Shown: piece after piece, positions 24,703-31,866 of the stretch
Layout of the letters: each line of letters begins with the position of its first letter
Position numbering within the stretch: the stretch's first letter is position 1
Source: Bdellovibrio sp.
Lineage (GTDB): Bacteria; Bdellovibrionota; Bacteriovoracia; Bacteriovoracales; Bacteriovoracaceae
DNA length: 36,232 nt
Reading direction: 5' to 3'
Assembly (NCBI GenBank): GCA_022729855.1
Contig: DZBG01000014.1
Coordinates: forward strand, 1-36,232
Program-made: the position numbers and the translations under genes
The notes under the pieces: model-generated
Database searches by the model: none
What the model was told of the DNA's origin: nothing
Seen by the model: the letters and a program-made list of their open reading frames with translations, nothing else

Positions 24703-25281
24703 ATGAAAAAATCAAAGGTTTATACAAAAACAGGAGATAAAGGAGAAACTTCTCTTGTTTCTGGAAATCGTATTTCTAAAGCAGATCACCGAATTGATCT
24801 CTATGGAGATCTCGATGAATTAAATTCACGTGTAGGGATTGCTGCTTCTCATATGAATCTAGTGGTAGAACTTAAAAGTGCAGTTTCTTTTCTTCATGAT
24901 ATTCAGTCTATGCTTTTTAATCTTGGGTCAAATATGGCCTGTGAAGTAGAGAACCGAGCAAAATATAAATTACCTCAAGTGAGTGCTGATTTTGTTTTAA
25001 GGCTTGAGAGTGAAATAGATAGAATGGATCAAGAGCTTGAGCCACTTAAAAACTTTATTCTTCCAGGTGGAACAGTTCTTGCCTCAGAACTTCACCTGTG
25101 TCGAACAGGGGCAAGATCAGTGGAGAGAAAGGCCATCGCTTTTTTAAATACGACTAAAGAAGAGTTGCCTGATAATTGTGTGATTTTTTTGAATCGTCTT
25201 TCTGATTTTTTCTTTGTGCTTGCTCGCTATGCGAACAAGCTTCAAGGTGGAGAAGAAATTTTATGGAAGCCGGAGACCTAG
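24703..25281 (+). CDS. ATP:cob(I)alamin adenosyltransferase, PduO type
   Basis: 192 residues of the PduO/MMAB family, which transfers the adenosyl group of ATP to cob(I)alamin. KVYTKTGDKGETSLVSG near residues 5-21 is the ATP-binding signature, LYGDLDELNSRVG near 33-45 follows, and RTGARSVERKA near 131-141 and FLNRLSDFFFVLARYAN near 157-173 complete the family pattern. It should supply and load adenosylcobalamin for the IcmF encoded just upstream. The GAAGGA ribosome site lies in the 35-base gap. Its stop overlaps the convergent FHA gene by four bases (CTAG). Confidence 0.95.
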   Translation: MKKSKVYTKTGDKGETSLVSGNRISKADHRIDLYGDLDELNSRVGIAASHMNLVVELKSAVSFLHDIQSMLFNLGSNMACEVENRAKYKLPQVSADFVLRLESEIDRMDQELEPLKNFILPGGTVLASELHLCRTGARSVERKAIAFLNTTKEELPDNCVIFLNRLSDFFFVLARYANKLQGGEEILWKPET

Positions 25282-26054
25282 TCTTTTGGCTTCATCAGTT
25301 TTGGAAAGCCTGTAAACTTCTCTCCTAGAGAAAAACCTTTTTTTCTAAAATTAATAAGTGAAAAAATAGTTGCTGCAAGAACTACCATCACTGCCAGTAT
25401 CATCAATCTATGATGATCTATATCGGCTTTAATGATCACCATCTTTCCAATTTCTACTTGGGCCTGCTGTGACATCCAACTAAGAACTTTAAGTGGTCCA
25501 ATTCCAGCAATAAGAATCAGTAAGACAATATCAATACTGATGGCCACAAGTGCTTTTGTTTTATGTTCAGACTTTACCTGCGCCTTAGTCAGAGGAGCTG
25601 GTGTGATTAGCTTTTTTCTTACTTGTTGCTGGCTTGTATGAATATTGAAATCATCTCTCCCACCAACTTTATGATTGGCGGTATAATCGATTTTTAATTC
25701 GTGCTCAACACGCTCTTTAAAAGGGCCCGGAAAGGTAAGAGTACTTGTAGAGTCTGGATCCATTCTCATAGGTTCTAGAGTGACTATGGTACTTCCAATC
25801 TTTACTGAATCGTTGACAAAAATTTCAGATCTTAAAACACGAATGCCGTTAAGATAAACACCATTTTTAGATTCCATATCATAAACTTCAAGTCTGTCTG
25901 CTTTGAGAATAAAACGACAGTGAACACTGCTCATCATAGGGTCATCTGAGATTACTTCAGATCGACTTGTTCTACCGATGGTAAGAGGCTTGTTTAATAC
26001 GAGCTCTGCAAACTGCTCTTTACCATTTAATACTATTTTTAACTGTGCTTTCAC
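25278..26054 (-). CDS. FHA-domain membrane protein
   Basis: 258 residues from a GTG at 26054. GGAG lies five bases ahead and spans the stop of the glutaredoxin gene, so translation is coupled; a longer frame from a TTG at 26084 is less likely. The FHA domain occupies about residues 1-95: KPLTIGRTSRSEVISDDPMMSSVHC carries the phosphothreonine-contacting GR..S..SxxH residues, and ESKNGVYLNG the second FHA motif. A linker follows, then two membrane helices near 170-190 and 215-235. It probably recognises a threonine-phosphorylated partner at the inner membrane; no Ser/Thr kinase is encoded here. Confidence 0.85.
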   Translation of the reverse strand: MKAQLKIVLNGKEQFAELVLNKPLTIGRTSRSEVISDDPMMSSVHCRFILKADRLEVYDMESKNGVYLNGIRVLRSEIFVNDSVKIGSTIVTLEPMRMDPDSTSTLTFPGPFKERVEHELKIDYTANHKVGGRDDFNIHTSQQQVRKKLITPAPLTKAQVKSEHKTKALVAISIDIVLLILIAGIGPLKVLSWMSQQAQVEIGKMVIIKADIDHHRLMILAVMVVLAATIFSLINFRKKGFSLGEKFTGFPKLMKPKD

Positions 26055-26055
26055 T

Positions 26056-26700
26056 CTATCTCCAGAAGTCTTGATGATAATCAAATTTACATATATTTTT
26101 TACAGATTGCAGGTAACCGTGAATCTTCTCTGGAAATTGAAATTCAGGAACAACATAAAGTCCCCAGAGGTGAGAGGCCAGAAGAATATCTTTAAGGCCA
26201 AATTCATCAGATTCAAAAAAGGGATGAAGGTTTTTCTCCAATTCCCTCCATTCTTTATCAAGCGCTGAAATAAATGTGTCTCTATTATGAACGAGGTTTT
26301 TAAATGGACCACGTTTTTTTTCTTTTTGTATAAGAAAATAATTTCGTGAGTCTTCATCAAACTCAGGAGTCCAAATCCAATAAGGCATGGCCAGCGGATG
26401 AACTAAATTCGAGAGGCGACTAAGGAGAGCTTCAAATTGAGGAAAGCTCGGATCGTTGATAGTCTCTTTAATTTTTAATTTATTAGTTTCATCCAGAAGC
26501 TGCATGATCTCTAAGCTCTCATTCATGGGTTTTGAATTCACCGAGAGAATAGGGAGCATCTTCTTGCCAGTAAGTGATTCAGGGGTTTTTACGTCATTAT
26601 AAGGCAGGACTTTAGACTCATAGGCCTTATCCAATAGCCCAAAAGTCATCCTGACACGGATGCAAAAGGGGCAATGCTCGTAATGAAACAATGTGTACAT
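26056..26700 (-). CDS. grxB: Glutaredoxin 2 (GrxB family)
   Basis: 214 residues, as in E. coli Grx2, with a thioredoxin-fold N-terminus and a GST-like helical C-terminal domain. The redox site is CPFC at residues 10-13 (CPYC in E. coli), followed by IRVRMTFG. KKMLPILSV near 46-54 contains the cis-proline and NESLEIMQLLDE near 59-70 the glutathione-binding ES motif. The enzyme reduces protein or mixed disulfides using glutathione. GGAG lies directly upstream. A well-matched promoter precedes it, divergent from the IscA-type gene. Confidence 0.88.
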   Translation of the reverse strand: MYTLFHYEHCPFCIRVRMTFGLLDKAYESKVLPYNDVKTPESLTGKKMLPILSVNSKPMNESLEIMQLLDETNKLKIKETINDPSFPQFEALLSRLSNLVHPLAMPYWIWTPEFDEDSRNYFLIQKEKKRGPFKNLVHNRDTFISALDKEWRELEKNLHPFFESDEFGLKDILLASHLWGLYVVPEFQFPEKIHGYLQSVKNICKFDYHQDFWR

Positions 26701-26726
26701 TAATTCTCCTGACCTATACCTTTGAT

Positions 26727-26755
26727 ATTATAGAGACAACTGCTTGAAATTCCAA
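26727..26755 (-). promoter_or_regulatory. Predicted sigma70-type promoter of grxB
   Basis: On the minus strand, TTGGAA (26755-26750) and a perfect TATAAT (26732-26727) are separated by 17 bases. The spacer contains CAGTTGTCT next to the -10 element, and the same nonamer recurs in the divergent iscA-side promoter region at 26768-26776. Confidence 0.7.
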
Positions 26756-26786
26756 TTTATAAGAGGCCAGTTGTCTTGGATTCATT

Positions 26787-26792
26787 TATAAT
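26787..26792 (+). promoter_or_regulatory. Predicted -10 element of the IscA-type gene
   Basis: A perfect TATAAT lies 29 bases before the ATG. No good -35 hexamer is found at 16-18 bases upstream; the nonamer CAGTTGTCT occupies 26768-26776 instead, which could mean activator dependence. Confidence 0.5.
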
Positions 26793-26821
26793 GTAAGAAA
26801 TCAATAAGTTGGAGAAAACTT

Positions 26822-27157
26822 ATGCAAACTGAACTGATTCAAATTACAGACAAGGCCTTACAACAAATTCAGGCGATTTTCGCAAATGAGAAGCCATCAG
26901 ATAAAAGTGGACTACGCTTAGCTGTTATTGGTGGAGGCTGTTCGGGTCTTTCTTATAAGATTGAATTTGGTGAAGCCAGAGAGAAAGATAATATTTTGGC
27001 CTACGGTGAAGTAAAAGTTCTCATTGATCCCAAGTCAGTTATTTATTTAAAGGGCATCACCCTTGATTACAAAGACGGACTTAATGGGAAAGGATTTGTC
27101 TTCGAGAACCCAAATGCGAAAAATACCTGCGGTTGCGGCGAATCTTTCTCGCTTTAA
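26822..27157 (+). CDS. IscA/ErpA/HesB-family iron-sulfur carrier
   Basis: 111 residues, the normal length of A-type iron-sulfur carriers. The three ligand cysteines are present: Cys40 in GGGCSGLSY and Cys103/Cys105 in TCGCGESF. The glycine-rich loops and the FENPNAKNTCGCGESF tail are typical. Such proteins deliver clusters from a scaffold to apoproteins. Whether it is IscA-, ErpA- or SufA-like cannot be decided. GGAG is well placed before the ATG. The YgfZ-fusion gene begins six bases later, so the two probably act together in [4Fe-4S] maturation. Confidence 0.93.
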   Translation: MQTELIQITDKALQQIQAIFANEKPSDKSGLRLAVIGGGCSGLSYKIEFGEAREKDNILAYGEVKVLIDPKSVIYLKGITLDYKDGLNGKGFVFENPNAKNTCGCGESFSL

Positions 27158-27163
27158 ATAGGT

Positions 27164-28720
27164 ATGCTCAACAGATATAGATTTCATAGCGGACAATTTA
27201 CTTACGATTTTTACTCTCTGACTATTTCTGGAGGGGACGCAACTTCGTTTCTTCATAATCAAACAACCTATGATGTTCTTAATATGCAATCAGGTGAGTT
27301 TCATCTGGCAAGTATGCTCGATCCTCAGGGACGAGTTGAAACATATTTTTGGATTTTGAAAAAGACCTCTGATTATATTCTTTTAATTCCAAAACGCATT
27401 CTTGAGAGAACGATCATTCGTTTAAATAAATTTCTCATCGCTGAAGATGTAGAAATCAGCGAAGCCATCCTCTCTCCATGGACCATCCTCCTTGGCCCAA
27501 AAGGTGCCAGCTACCTTTTGGATAGAAAGCATTTGGCCTTTGCAGGTGATTTTTTTGAAGATGAAGGCATTTTACTTCAAGGTGAAATTCCACTTTCAAC
27601 AAATATCATTCCCACTGAAGATATTGAGCAATGGCGAGGACTCGCTGGGTTTCCATCTCTTGATGGGGAAGATTGCCCAAATGATATTATTAATAATCAT
27701 CGTTTGTTTGATCTCACTGTTTCTCTTAAAAAAGGGTGCTACCCTGGACAAGAAACAGTCGCTAAAATTCATTATAATCGTGGAGCCGCTTACGCTCCGG
27801 TTCTTCTTAAACTAGAGACAAAACCAACTATTGAAATTTTTCCCTGCGAAATTTCAGTTCACGAAAAAAAAATAGGCAAGCTTGTTGGGCTTTATGAATG
27901 GGAGAATCATTGGTATCTCTCTGCTTCTTTACTCAGAGATTTCAGAGTGGAAGGGCTTGATCTGACCGCCGATATTTCAACTGATACTCTGAAGGCCAAA
28001 GTTGTCTATTTTCCACTCTTCTCATCTGGGAAAGAAGGAAAGGCCCTCGAATTATTTTATCTCGGATGCGATTTTTTTAAAAAAGATAATCTTGAAGCAG
28101 CTGAAGAAGCACTTCATTTGGCAATTGAGCTCAGTCCAAGTTTTGCTGATGCCTATGAAAGCTTAGGAGTTATCCTAGGACGCTCAGAAAGATTTCAAGA
28201 AGCCATTAGCATGATGGAGAAGCTCGTTGAAGTTGATCCAACATCGGTCATGGCCCATACAAATATGTCTCTCTACCTTATGAAACTAGGAAAGATTGAT
28301 GAAGCCGAGACTCAAAAATCTCTGGCCACAGTAAAGTCATTTCAAAAATTTGGTGAAGAAGCAAAACTCAAAGAAAATCTAGAAAAGAAAAAACAAGCTG
28401 AGCTTGAAGAACTTGCTAGGCGCGAAGATATGTTTCGTCAGGTGCTTGAAATTGATGCCGATGATACATTGGCCAATTATGGACTTGGAACAATATTTCT
28501 AGACAAAGAAGAGTATGCTGAAGCTATTACTTGTTTAGAAAAAGTTATTGAGCAAGACGCGAAATACTCAGTGGCCTATCTTGCTCTTGGGAAAGCTTAT
28601 ATGGCCCTCTCTCAGAAAGATCAGGCCCGTGATATATGGGATCGTGGAATTAAAGTGGCGGCATCAAAGGGTGATTTGATGCCGGCCAATCAAATGCAGT
28701 CACTTATTTCAAAAATCTAA
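27164..28720 (+). CDS. YgfZ-type folate-binding protein fused to TPR repeats
   Basis: 518 residues. The first 280 or so match YgfZ/IBA57 of the GcvT-like fold, which uses tetrahydrofolate in repair or assembly of some [4Fe-4S] enzymes. The family signature KKGCYPGQETVAKIHY is intact with Cys192, and DFYSLTISGGDATSFLHNQTTYDV opens the domain. From about residue 290 at least four TPR units follow (ALELFYLGCDFFKKDNLEAAE, AYESLGVILGRSERFQEAI, ANYGLGTIFLDKEEYAEAI, AYLALGKAYMALSQKDQAR). They are interrupted by a charged helix near 390-425. Standalone YgfZ proteins end before the TPR part, so this is a fusion. It follows the IscA-type gene with a six-base gap. Confidence 0.88.
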   Translation: MLNRYRFHSGQFTYDFYSLTISGGDATSFLHNQTTYDVLNMQSGEFHLASMLDPQGRVETYFWILKKTSDYILLIPKRILERTIIRLNKFLIAEDVEISEAILSPWTILLGPKGASYLLDRKHLAFAGDFFEDEGILLQGEIPLSTNIIPTEDIEQWRGLAGFPSLDGEDCPNDIINNHRLFDLTVSLKKGCYPGQETVAKIHYNRGAAYAPVLLKLETKPTIEIFPCEISVHEKKIGKLVGLYEWENHWYLSASLLRDFRVEGLDLTADISTDTLKAKVVYFPLFSSGKEGKALELFYLGCDFFKKDNLEAAEEALHLAIELSPSFADAYESLGVILGRSERFQEAISMMEKLVEVDPTSVMAHTNMSLYLMKLGKIDEAETQKSLATVKSFQKFGEEAKLKENLEKKKQAELEELARREDMFRQVLEIDADDTLANYGLGTIFLDKEEYAEAITCLEKVIEQDAKYSVAYLALGKAYMALSQKDQARDIWDRGIKVAASKGDLMPANQMQSLISKI

Positions 28721-28724
28721 TTAC

Positions 28725-29753
28725 TTATTCAAGATCGCCGTGTTTAACATAAACAGCTGTCGGTCTGCTTTTTGCTGCCACTTCAGTCGCTTCCTTAAGA
28801 AGTTTTTTAATTCTATGTTTTTTAACTTTAATCGTTGCTTTAATTTTTGAATCACCAATCTTGATATTCTTATTTATTTTAATAAGCTTCAGAAAAAACC
28901 TCTTATAGCTTTTTGAAAGCTCATAAGTACAAGCTGCTGTCTTACAATTAACAAAAAGTGACTCTGCAATATAAGAAACGGCGCGGTTGTAGGCTTCTTT
29001 TTTAGGTTTAAATCTTACTGATTCTTTTGCATCATAAAGAACTGTCCAAAATCCAGAATATTCATAACTATCACCCCAATTTGTAATCCACTGGTTTGGT
29101 GAAACAACAATTGGTAGAGGAGCAGGTGCTGCCCAAAGAATAATGGCCGCAATGGCAAGTCCACCAGTCCCTACAATACTACCAAGACGATCACCAACGT
29201 GAGGCTTGCGAACATTGGCACTCACCAGGTAAGAGTTTTGAAGAGCATTTGAAAGAGAAGCTGTATAGGTCGTTTGAAGTTTATTAATCAGATCATTATA
29301 TTGAGTTGTGAGATCCTCTTTCATTCTTTTCTTTTCTAATTCATGTGTCTTTTTGAAAGTATCTTTGCTTTGAGGATATTTTTTCATCGCCGCTTCTAAG
29401 GCAAAGAGCTTAGATGAGTATTCACCTTGTAGTTTCTTAATACTTGCTGAACCGGCCAGGGCCTGATCTTTAAGATCTAACATCCCTTTTTCAAAATTTG
29501 TAAGAACTTCATTCGCATTGTGATTAAAAATTGTTGCTGCTTCTTTATAATCAGGAATTGTGACTGAAAGAGCTTCAATTTCACCTTCACTATCAAACTG
29601 AATTTCATCAAGAACATCTCTAATAGATTTTTGTTGTTTATCAAAATTTTTAAAATCGACTTTAGGTACGTTTAGATCTGGGTGAATTTTTTGTTGAGCG
29701 AAGGCCGATCCGCTAACAAGTGCTAGGCAAAGAATTAAGTTTTTCAGTTTCAT
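28725..29753 (-). CDS. Secreted or periplasmic coiled-coil protein, unrecognised
   Basis: 342 residues from the ATG at 29753, with GGAGG five bases upstream; the frame is open to 29837 but without a start signal. A signal peptide (KLKNLILCLALVSGSAFAQQ) leads into a highly charged helical region of about 190 residues. A single hydrophobic stretch (GGLAIAAIILWAAPAPLPIVV) lies near the middle. Then comes a segment with two close cysteines (VNCKTAACTY), and the tail is very lysine-rich. It is divergent from the short HTH gene across a 146-base region with paired inverted repeats, which suggests control by that regulator. I do not know the family. Confidence 0.7.
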   Translation of the reverse strand: MKLKNLILCLALVSGSAFAQQKIHPDLNVPKVDFKNFDKQQKSIRDVLDEIQFDSEGEIEALSVTIPDYKEAATIFNHNANEVLTNFEKGMLDLKDQALAGSASIKKLQGEYSSKLFALEAAMKKYPQSKDTFKKTHELEKKRMKEDLTTQYNDLINKLQTTYTASLSNALQNSYLVSANVRKPHVGDRLGSIVGTGGLAIAAIILWAAPAPLPIVVSPNQWITNWGDSYEYSGFWTVLYDAKESVRFKPKKEAYNRAVSYIAESLFVNCKTAACTYELSKSYKRFFLKLIKINKNIKIGDSKIKATIKVKKHRIKKLLKEATEVAAKSRPTAVYVKHGDLE

Positions 29754-29828
29754 CATTTCCTCCAAATAGGGTTGTGCGGCACTATTTAACATAGATAATG
29801 ATATTGGGAACCACTGGGGCCAGAAAGA

Positions 29829-29884
29829 GTGTAGCACTCTATACGCTACACCCTAGGTGATGTAGCAAAAAAGACTTTGCTACA
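29829..29884. repeat. Two adjacent inverted repeats sharing a TGTAGC half-site
   Basis: First repeat: GTGTAGC (29829-29835) and GCTACAC (29845-29851). Second: TGTAGCAAA (29861-29869) and TTTGCTACA (29876-29884). All four arms contain TGTAGC or its complement. The pair fills the region between the start of the secreted protein gene and the HTH gene, ending 15 bases before the HTH ATG. This is a likely operator region or RNA structure; the second repeat lacks a long T-run. Confidence 0.6.
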
Positions 29885-29899
29885 GAAACTTAAGGTCTA

Positions 29900-30355
29900 A
29901 TGCTCACTTCTTCAGACTTCAATGCTAAGACCCAGCACATGAAAACAAGTATTTATTATATTAATAAGCTAAAACAAAAACTTTTTGAAACCCAGGAAAA
30001 GAATCCTAACTATTCTCTACGGGCCTATGCTCGTGATTTAGGAATTCATCCCGCAACTCTCAGTTTGATAATGAAGAGTAAGAGGGCCTTTCCATTAAAT
30101 AGCTTAGATAAAGTGGCAGAAGCTTTGGGATTAAGTGAAGCTGAGAAAAATATTTTTCTCGAGAGTGTGACGAAGGTAAAATTTTCTACCAGAAAAGAAG
30201 TCTCATCAACATCTTTAAAAGTTTCAGTCCGAGAGGATAAGGCAGAGGAGGCAGAACATCTTATTAGTCATTTTTCTAAGCTGATTCAGAATCTAGAAAA
30301 GCCTTCAGAGAATGAACCAGCTAAAAAATATATTATCAAAATATATAGAAATTAA
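29900..30355 (+). CDS. Short HTH regulator like the N-terminus of TIGR02147 proteins
   Basis: 151 residues. Residues 18-90 match the N-terminal helix-turn-helix of TIGR02147 proteins, common in Bdellovibrio relatives and Fibrobacter: NPNYSLRAYARDLGIHPATLSLIMKSKRAFP, then a LDKVAEALGLSEAEKNIFLESV helix pair. The usual protein is about 260-280 residues; here the effector part is replaced by a short charged helical tail. AAGG lies four bases before the ATG at 29900; an ATG at 29939 is a weaker choice. Divergent from the secreted protein gene, it overlaps the HExxH gene tail-to-tail by four bases (TTAA). It probably binds the paired repeats at 29829-29884, by inference from position. Confidence 0.78.
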   Translation: MLTSSDFNAKTQHMKTSIYYINKLKQKLFETQEKNPNYSLRAYARDLGIHPATLSLIMKSKRAFPLNSLDKVAEALGLSEAEKNIFLESVTKVKFSTRKEVSSTSLKVSVREDKAEEAEHLISHFSKLIQNLEKPSENEPAKKYIIKIYRN

Positions 30356-31578
30356 CGGTAATGTATTTGTGCTTTCAGTAAGCTCTTTTCTAATTCACTT
30401 ATCTTTTTAAGGTTCTCTTTTGAGAGCTTCTTCTTAAGAGCTAGAACTTGTTTTTTAGATTGAATGAGCTCATTTTGTTGCTTTTGAACTAACTCCATCC
30501 CTTTTTTTGTAATGAGCTTATTTTTATAAGCTATTTCTAAGTCTTTAAATGAGTATTCAAGCATCAGCATTTCTTCAATGGCACGAGTATAGATCTTATC
30601 TCTCTCTTGATCTGTGAAAACATAATATGGATGAATCAGATTACTCTCAGATAAATCCTTAAATAATTTAAAGGCCCAAAAGAATGTGAAATAAGCATGA
30701 TAAATTCCACGAAGTGGGCGAAGAGTTTCTCTCCACGGTGAGTAATAGATATTGTCTGTTGGTTCATCAATCAGTTTTTGAAGATTAAGGTAATAATTTA
30801 AATGATGATGACCATTTTCGTGAATAAGGTCATCGAGCAAATCGACAAAATCACGATGATATAGATTAATCATCGAAGTCCCAGGAAGTTCTTGGTGAGA
30901 GAAACTTACGAACTCTTTTTGTTTAATCGGAATGATTGTATCGGTGAATGCTTCAAACCTCTCATAACTGCTTGGTGAGAAGTGCTCAATCAAAGTCACA
31001 CCCACAAGTATATCAGGAGGAAACTGATCTTTCTCTTTCTTAGAATGATAGTGAAGTCTAAGTTCACAATCTTCGAAACGCATATTAAGAACAGGGATAT
31101 GAGTTAAGACACCCTTCTTTCTCTGTTCTCCAAGTGATTCGTTTTCGCGATAGTTCTTATGATCAATATCCTTATCTAAAACAATTCGTTGAAATAATAC
31201 TGAGAGATGATCTTCAACGACTTTAAGAGTTGAGAGACTGGCTTTTTTTACACTTTGTCCTTTTTGAACAAATTGTAAAAAGTCCTGAGAGAACTCACTC
31301 TTGTTCCATTTCTCAAAAAGATATTCTTCAGCTGTATCTAAGTAAAAATCATCTTTAGTCTCTGAAATCTTTCCTACTTGCTCATGCATCTTTTCAAAGA
31401 AAGAAAATTGTTCGATGAGATACCAAAGCTGAGGTGAGTAGTTGTCACGCAAGACTTGAGCGTGCTTATTCCAAAGTTTTAATAGCTTCGGAGAATGAAG
31501 GGAACTTTCAATCTTGTCTACTTTGAGGGAATAGGCCTTAAGAAGGTCTTTTTTGAGTTTTAGGTATTGGTTTTTCAT
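30352..31578 (-). CDS. HExxH-domain protein, putative 2-oxoglutarate peptide beta-hydroxylase family
   Basis: 408 residues. The core around 245-300 reads LIHENGHHHL with HExxH at 253-257, followed by SPWR at 280-283, LRPLRG and IYHAYF with His294. This order (HE-x2-H, SPWR, RP, HA) is the signature of the HEXXH modification domain (TIGR04267 type). Members were found to be iron/2-oxoglutarate-dependent peptide beta-hydroxylases acting on ribosomally made peptides rather than proteases. Long charged helices lie at both ends; the last 60 residues look coiled-coil. No signal peptide. No peptide precursor, radical SAM enzyme or transporter is adjacent, so the substrate is unknown. The ATG has no good Shine-Dalgarno sequence. 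Confidence 0.75.
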   Translation of the reverse strand: MKNQYLKLKKDLLKAYSLKVDKIESSLHSPKLLKLWNKHAQVLRDNYSPQLWYLIEQFSFFEKMHEQVGKISETKDDFYLDTAEEYLFEKWNKSEFSQDFLQFVQKGQSVKKASLSTLKVVEDHLSVLFQRIVLDKDIDHKNYRENESLGEQRKKGVLTHIPVLNMRFEDCELRLHYHSKKEKDQFPPDILVGVTLIEHFSPSSYERFEAFTDTIIPIKQKEFVSFSHQELPGTSMINLYHRDFVDLLDDLIHENGHHHLNYYLNLQKLIDEPTDNIYYSPWRETLRPLRGIYHAYFTFFWAFKLFKDLSESNLIHPYYVFTDQERDKIYTRAIEEMLMLEYSFKDLEIAYKNKLITKKGMELVQKQQNELIQSKKQVLALKKKLSKENLKKISELEKSLLKAQIHYR

Positions 31579-31649
31579 ATGCGCAATTAACTACCATTTT
31601 GATAGCAGTTTTGAGAATGAATTTAACAGATGATTGAGGTAAAAAAAGA

Positions 31650-31725
31650 TGGCTGGGAAGGTGGGAGTTGAACCCACGACCAATAGATTAACAGTCTACT
31701 GCGCTAACCACTGCGCCACTTCCCA
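31650..31725 (-). tRNA. tRNA-Asn (anticodon GTT)
   Basis: The minus strand folds as a standard tRNA: acceptor TGGGAAG pairs with CTTCCCA, then discriminator G and an encoded CCA at 31652-31650. The anticodon loop is CTGTTAA (anticodon GTT), flanked by GTAGA/TCTAT. The T-arm is GTGGG-TTCAACT-CCCAC. A T-run follows the 3' end on the minus strand. Confidence 0.97.
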
Positions 31726-31753
31726 ACTATTTTTACCTTTTGAGGTGAATAGA

Positions 31754-31782
31754 TTTATAAGGTCTTGGGCCTCTTTTGTCCA
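31754..31782 (-). promoter_or_regulatory. Predicted sigma70-type promoter of tRNA-Asn
   Basis: On the minus strand TGGACA (31782-31777) and TATAAA (31759-31754) are separated by 17 bases, each one mismatch from consensus. The expected start is about 22 bases before the mature tRNA 5' end. Confidence 0.65.
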
Positions 31783-31866
31783 GTCAGAATTTACAAATAC
31801 CCGTTATTTAGGCAAAAAACTCAAGTTTTTACCCGACTGTTCCGATATGGTACTTCGGAGGCTTAA

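Noticed and set aside
29754-29837. Longer N-terminus of the secreted coiled-coil protein
   Set aside because: A clear signal peptide and GGAGG support the ATG at 29753; the extension runs into the inverted-repeat region.
30352-31578. HExxH protein as a zinc protease
   Set aside because: The HExxH is followed by SPWR, RP and HA landmarks of the peptide-modifying family, and there is no signal peptide or known protease context; it is kept only as a way to refute.
31815-31830. AAAAACT/AGTTTTT inverted repeat upstream of the small charged protein
   Set aside because: Low-complexity A and T runs; probably chance.
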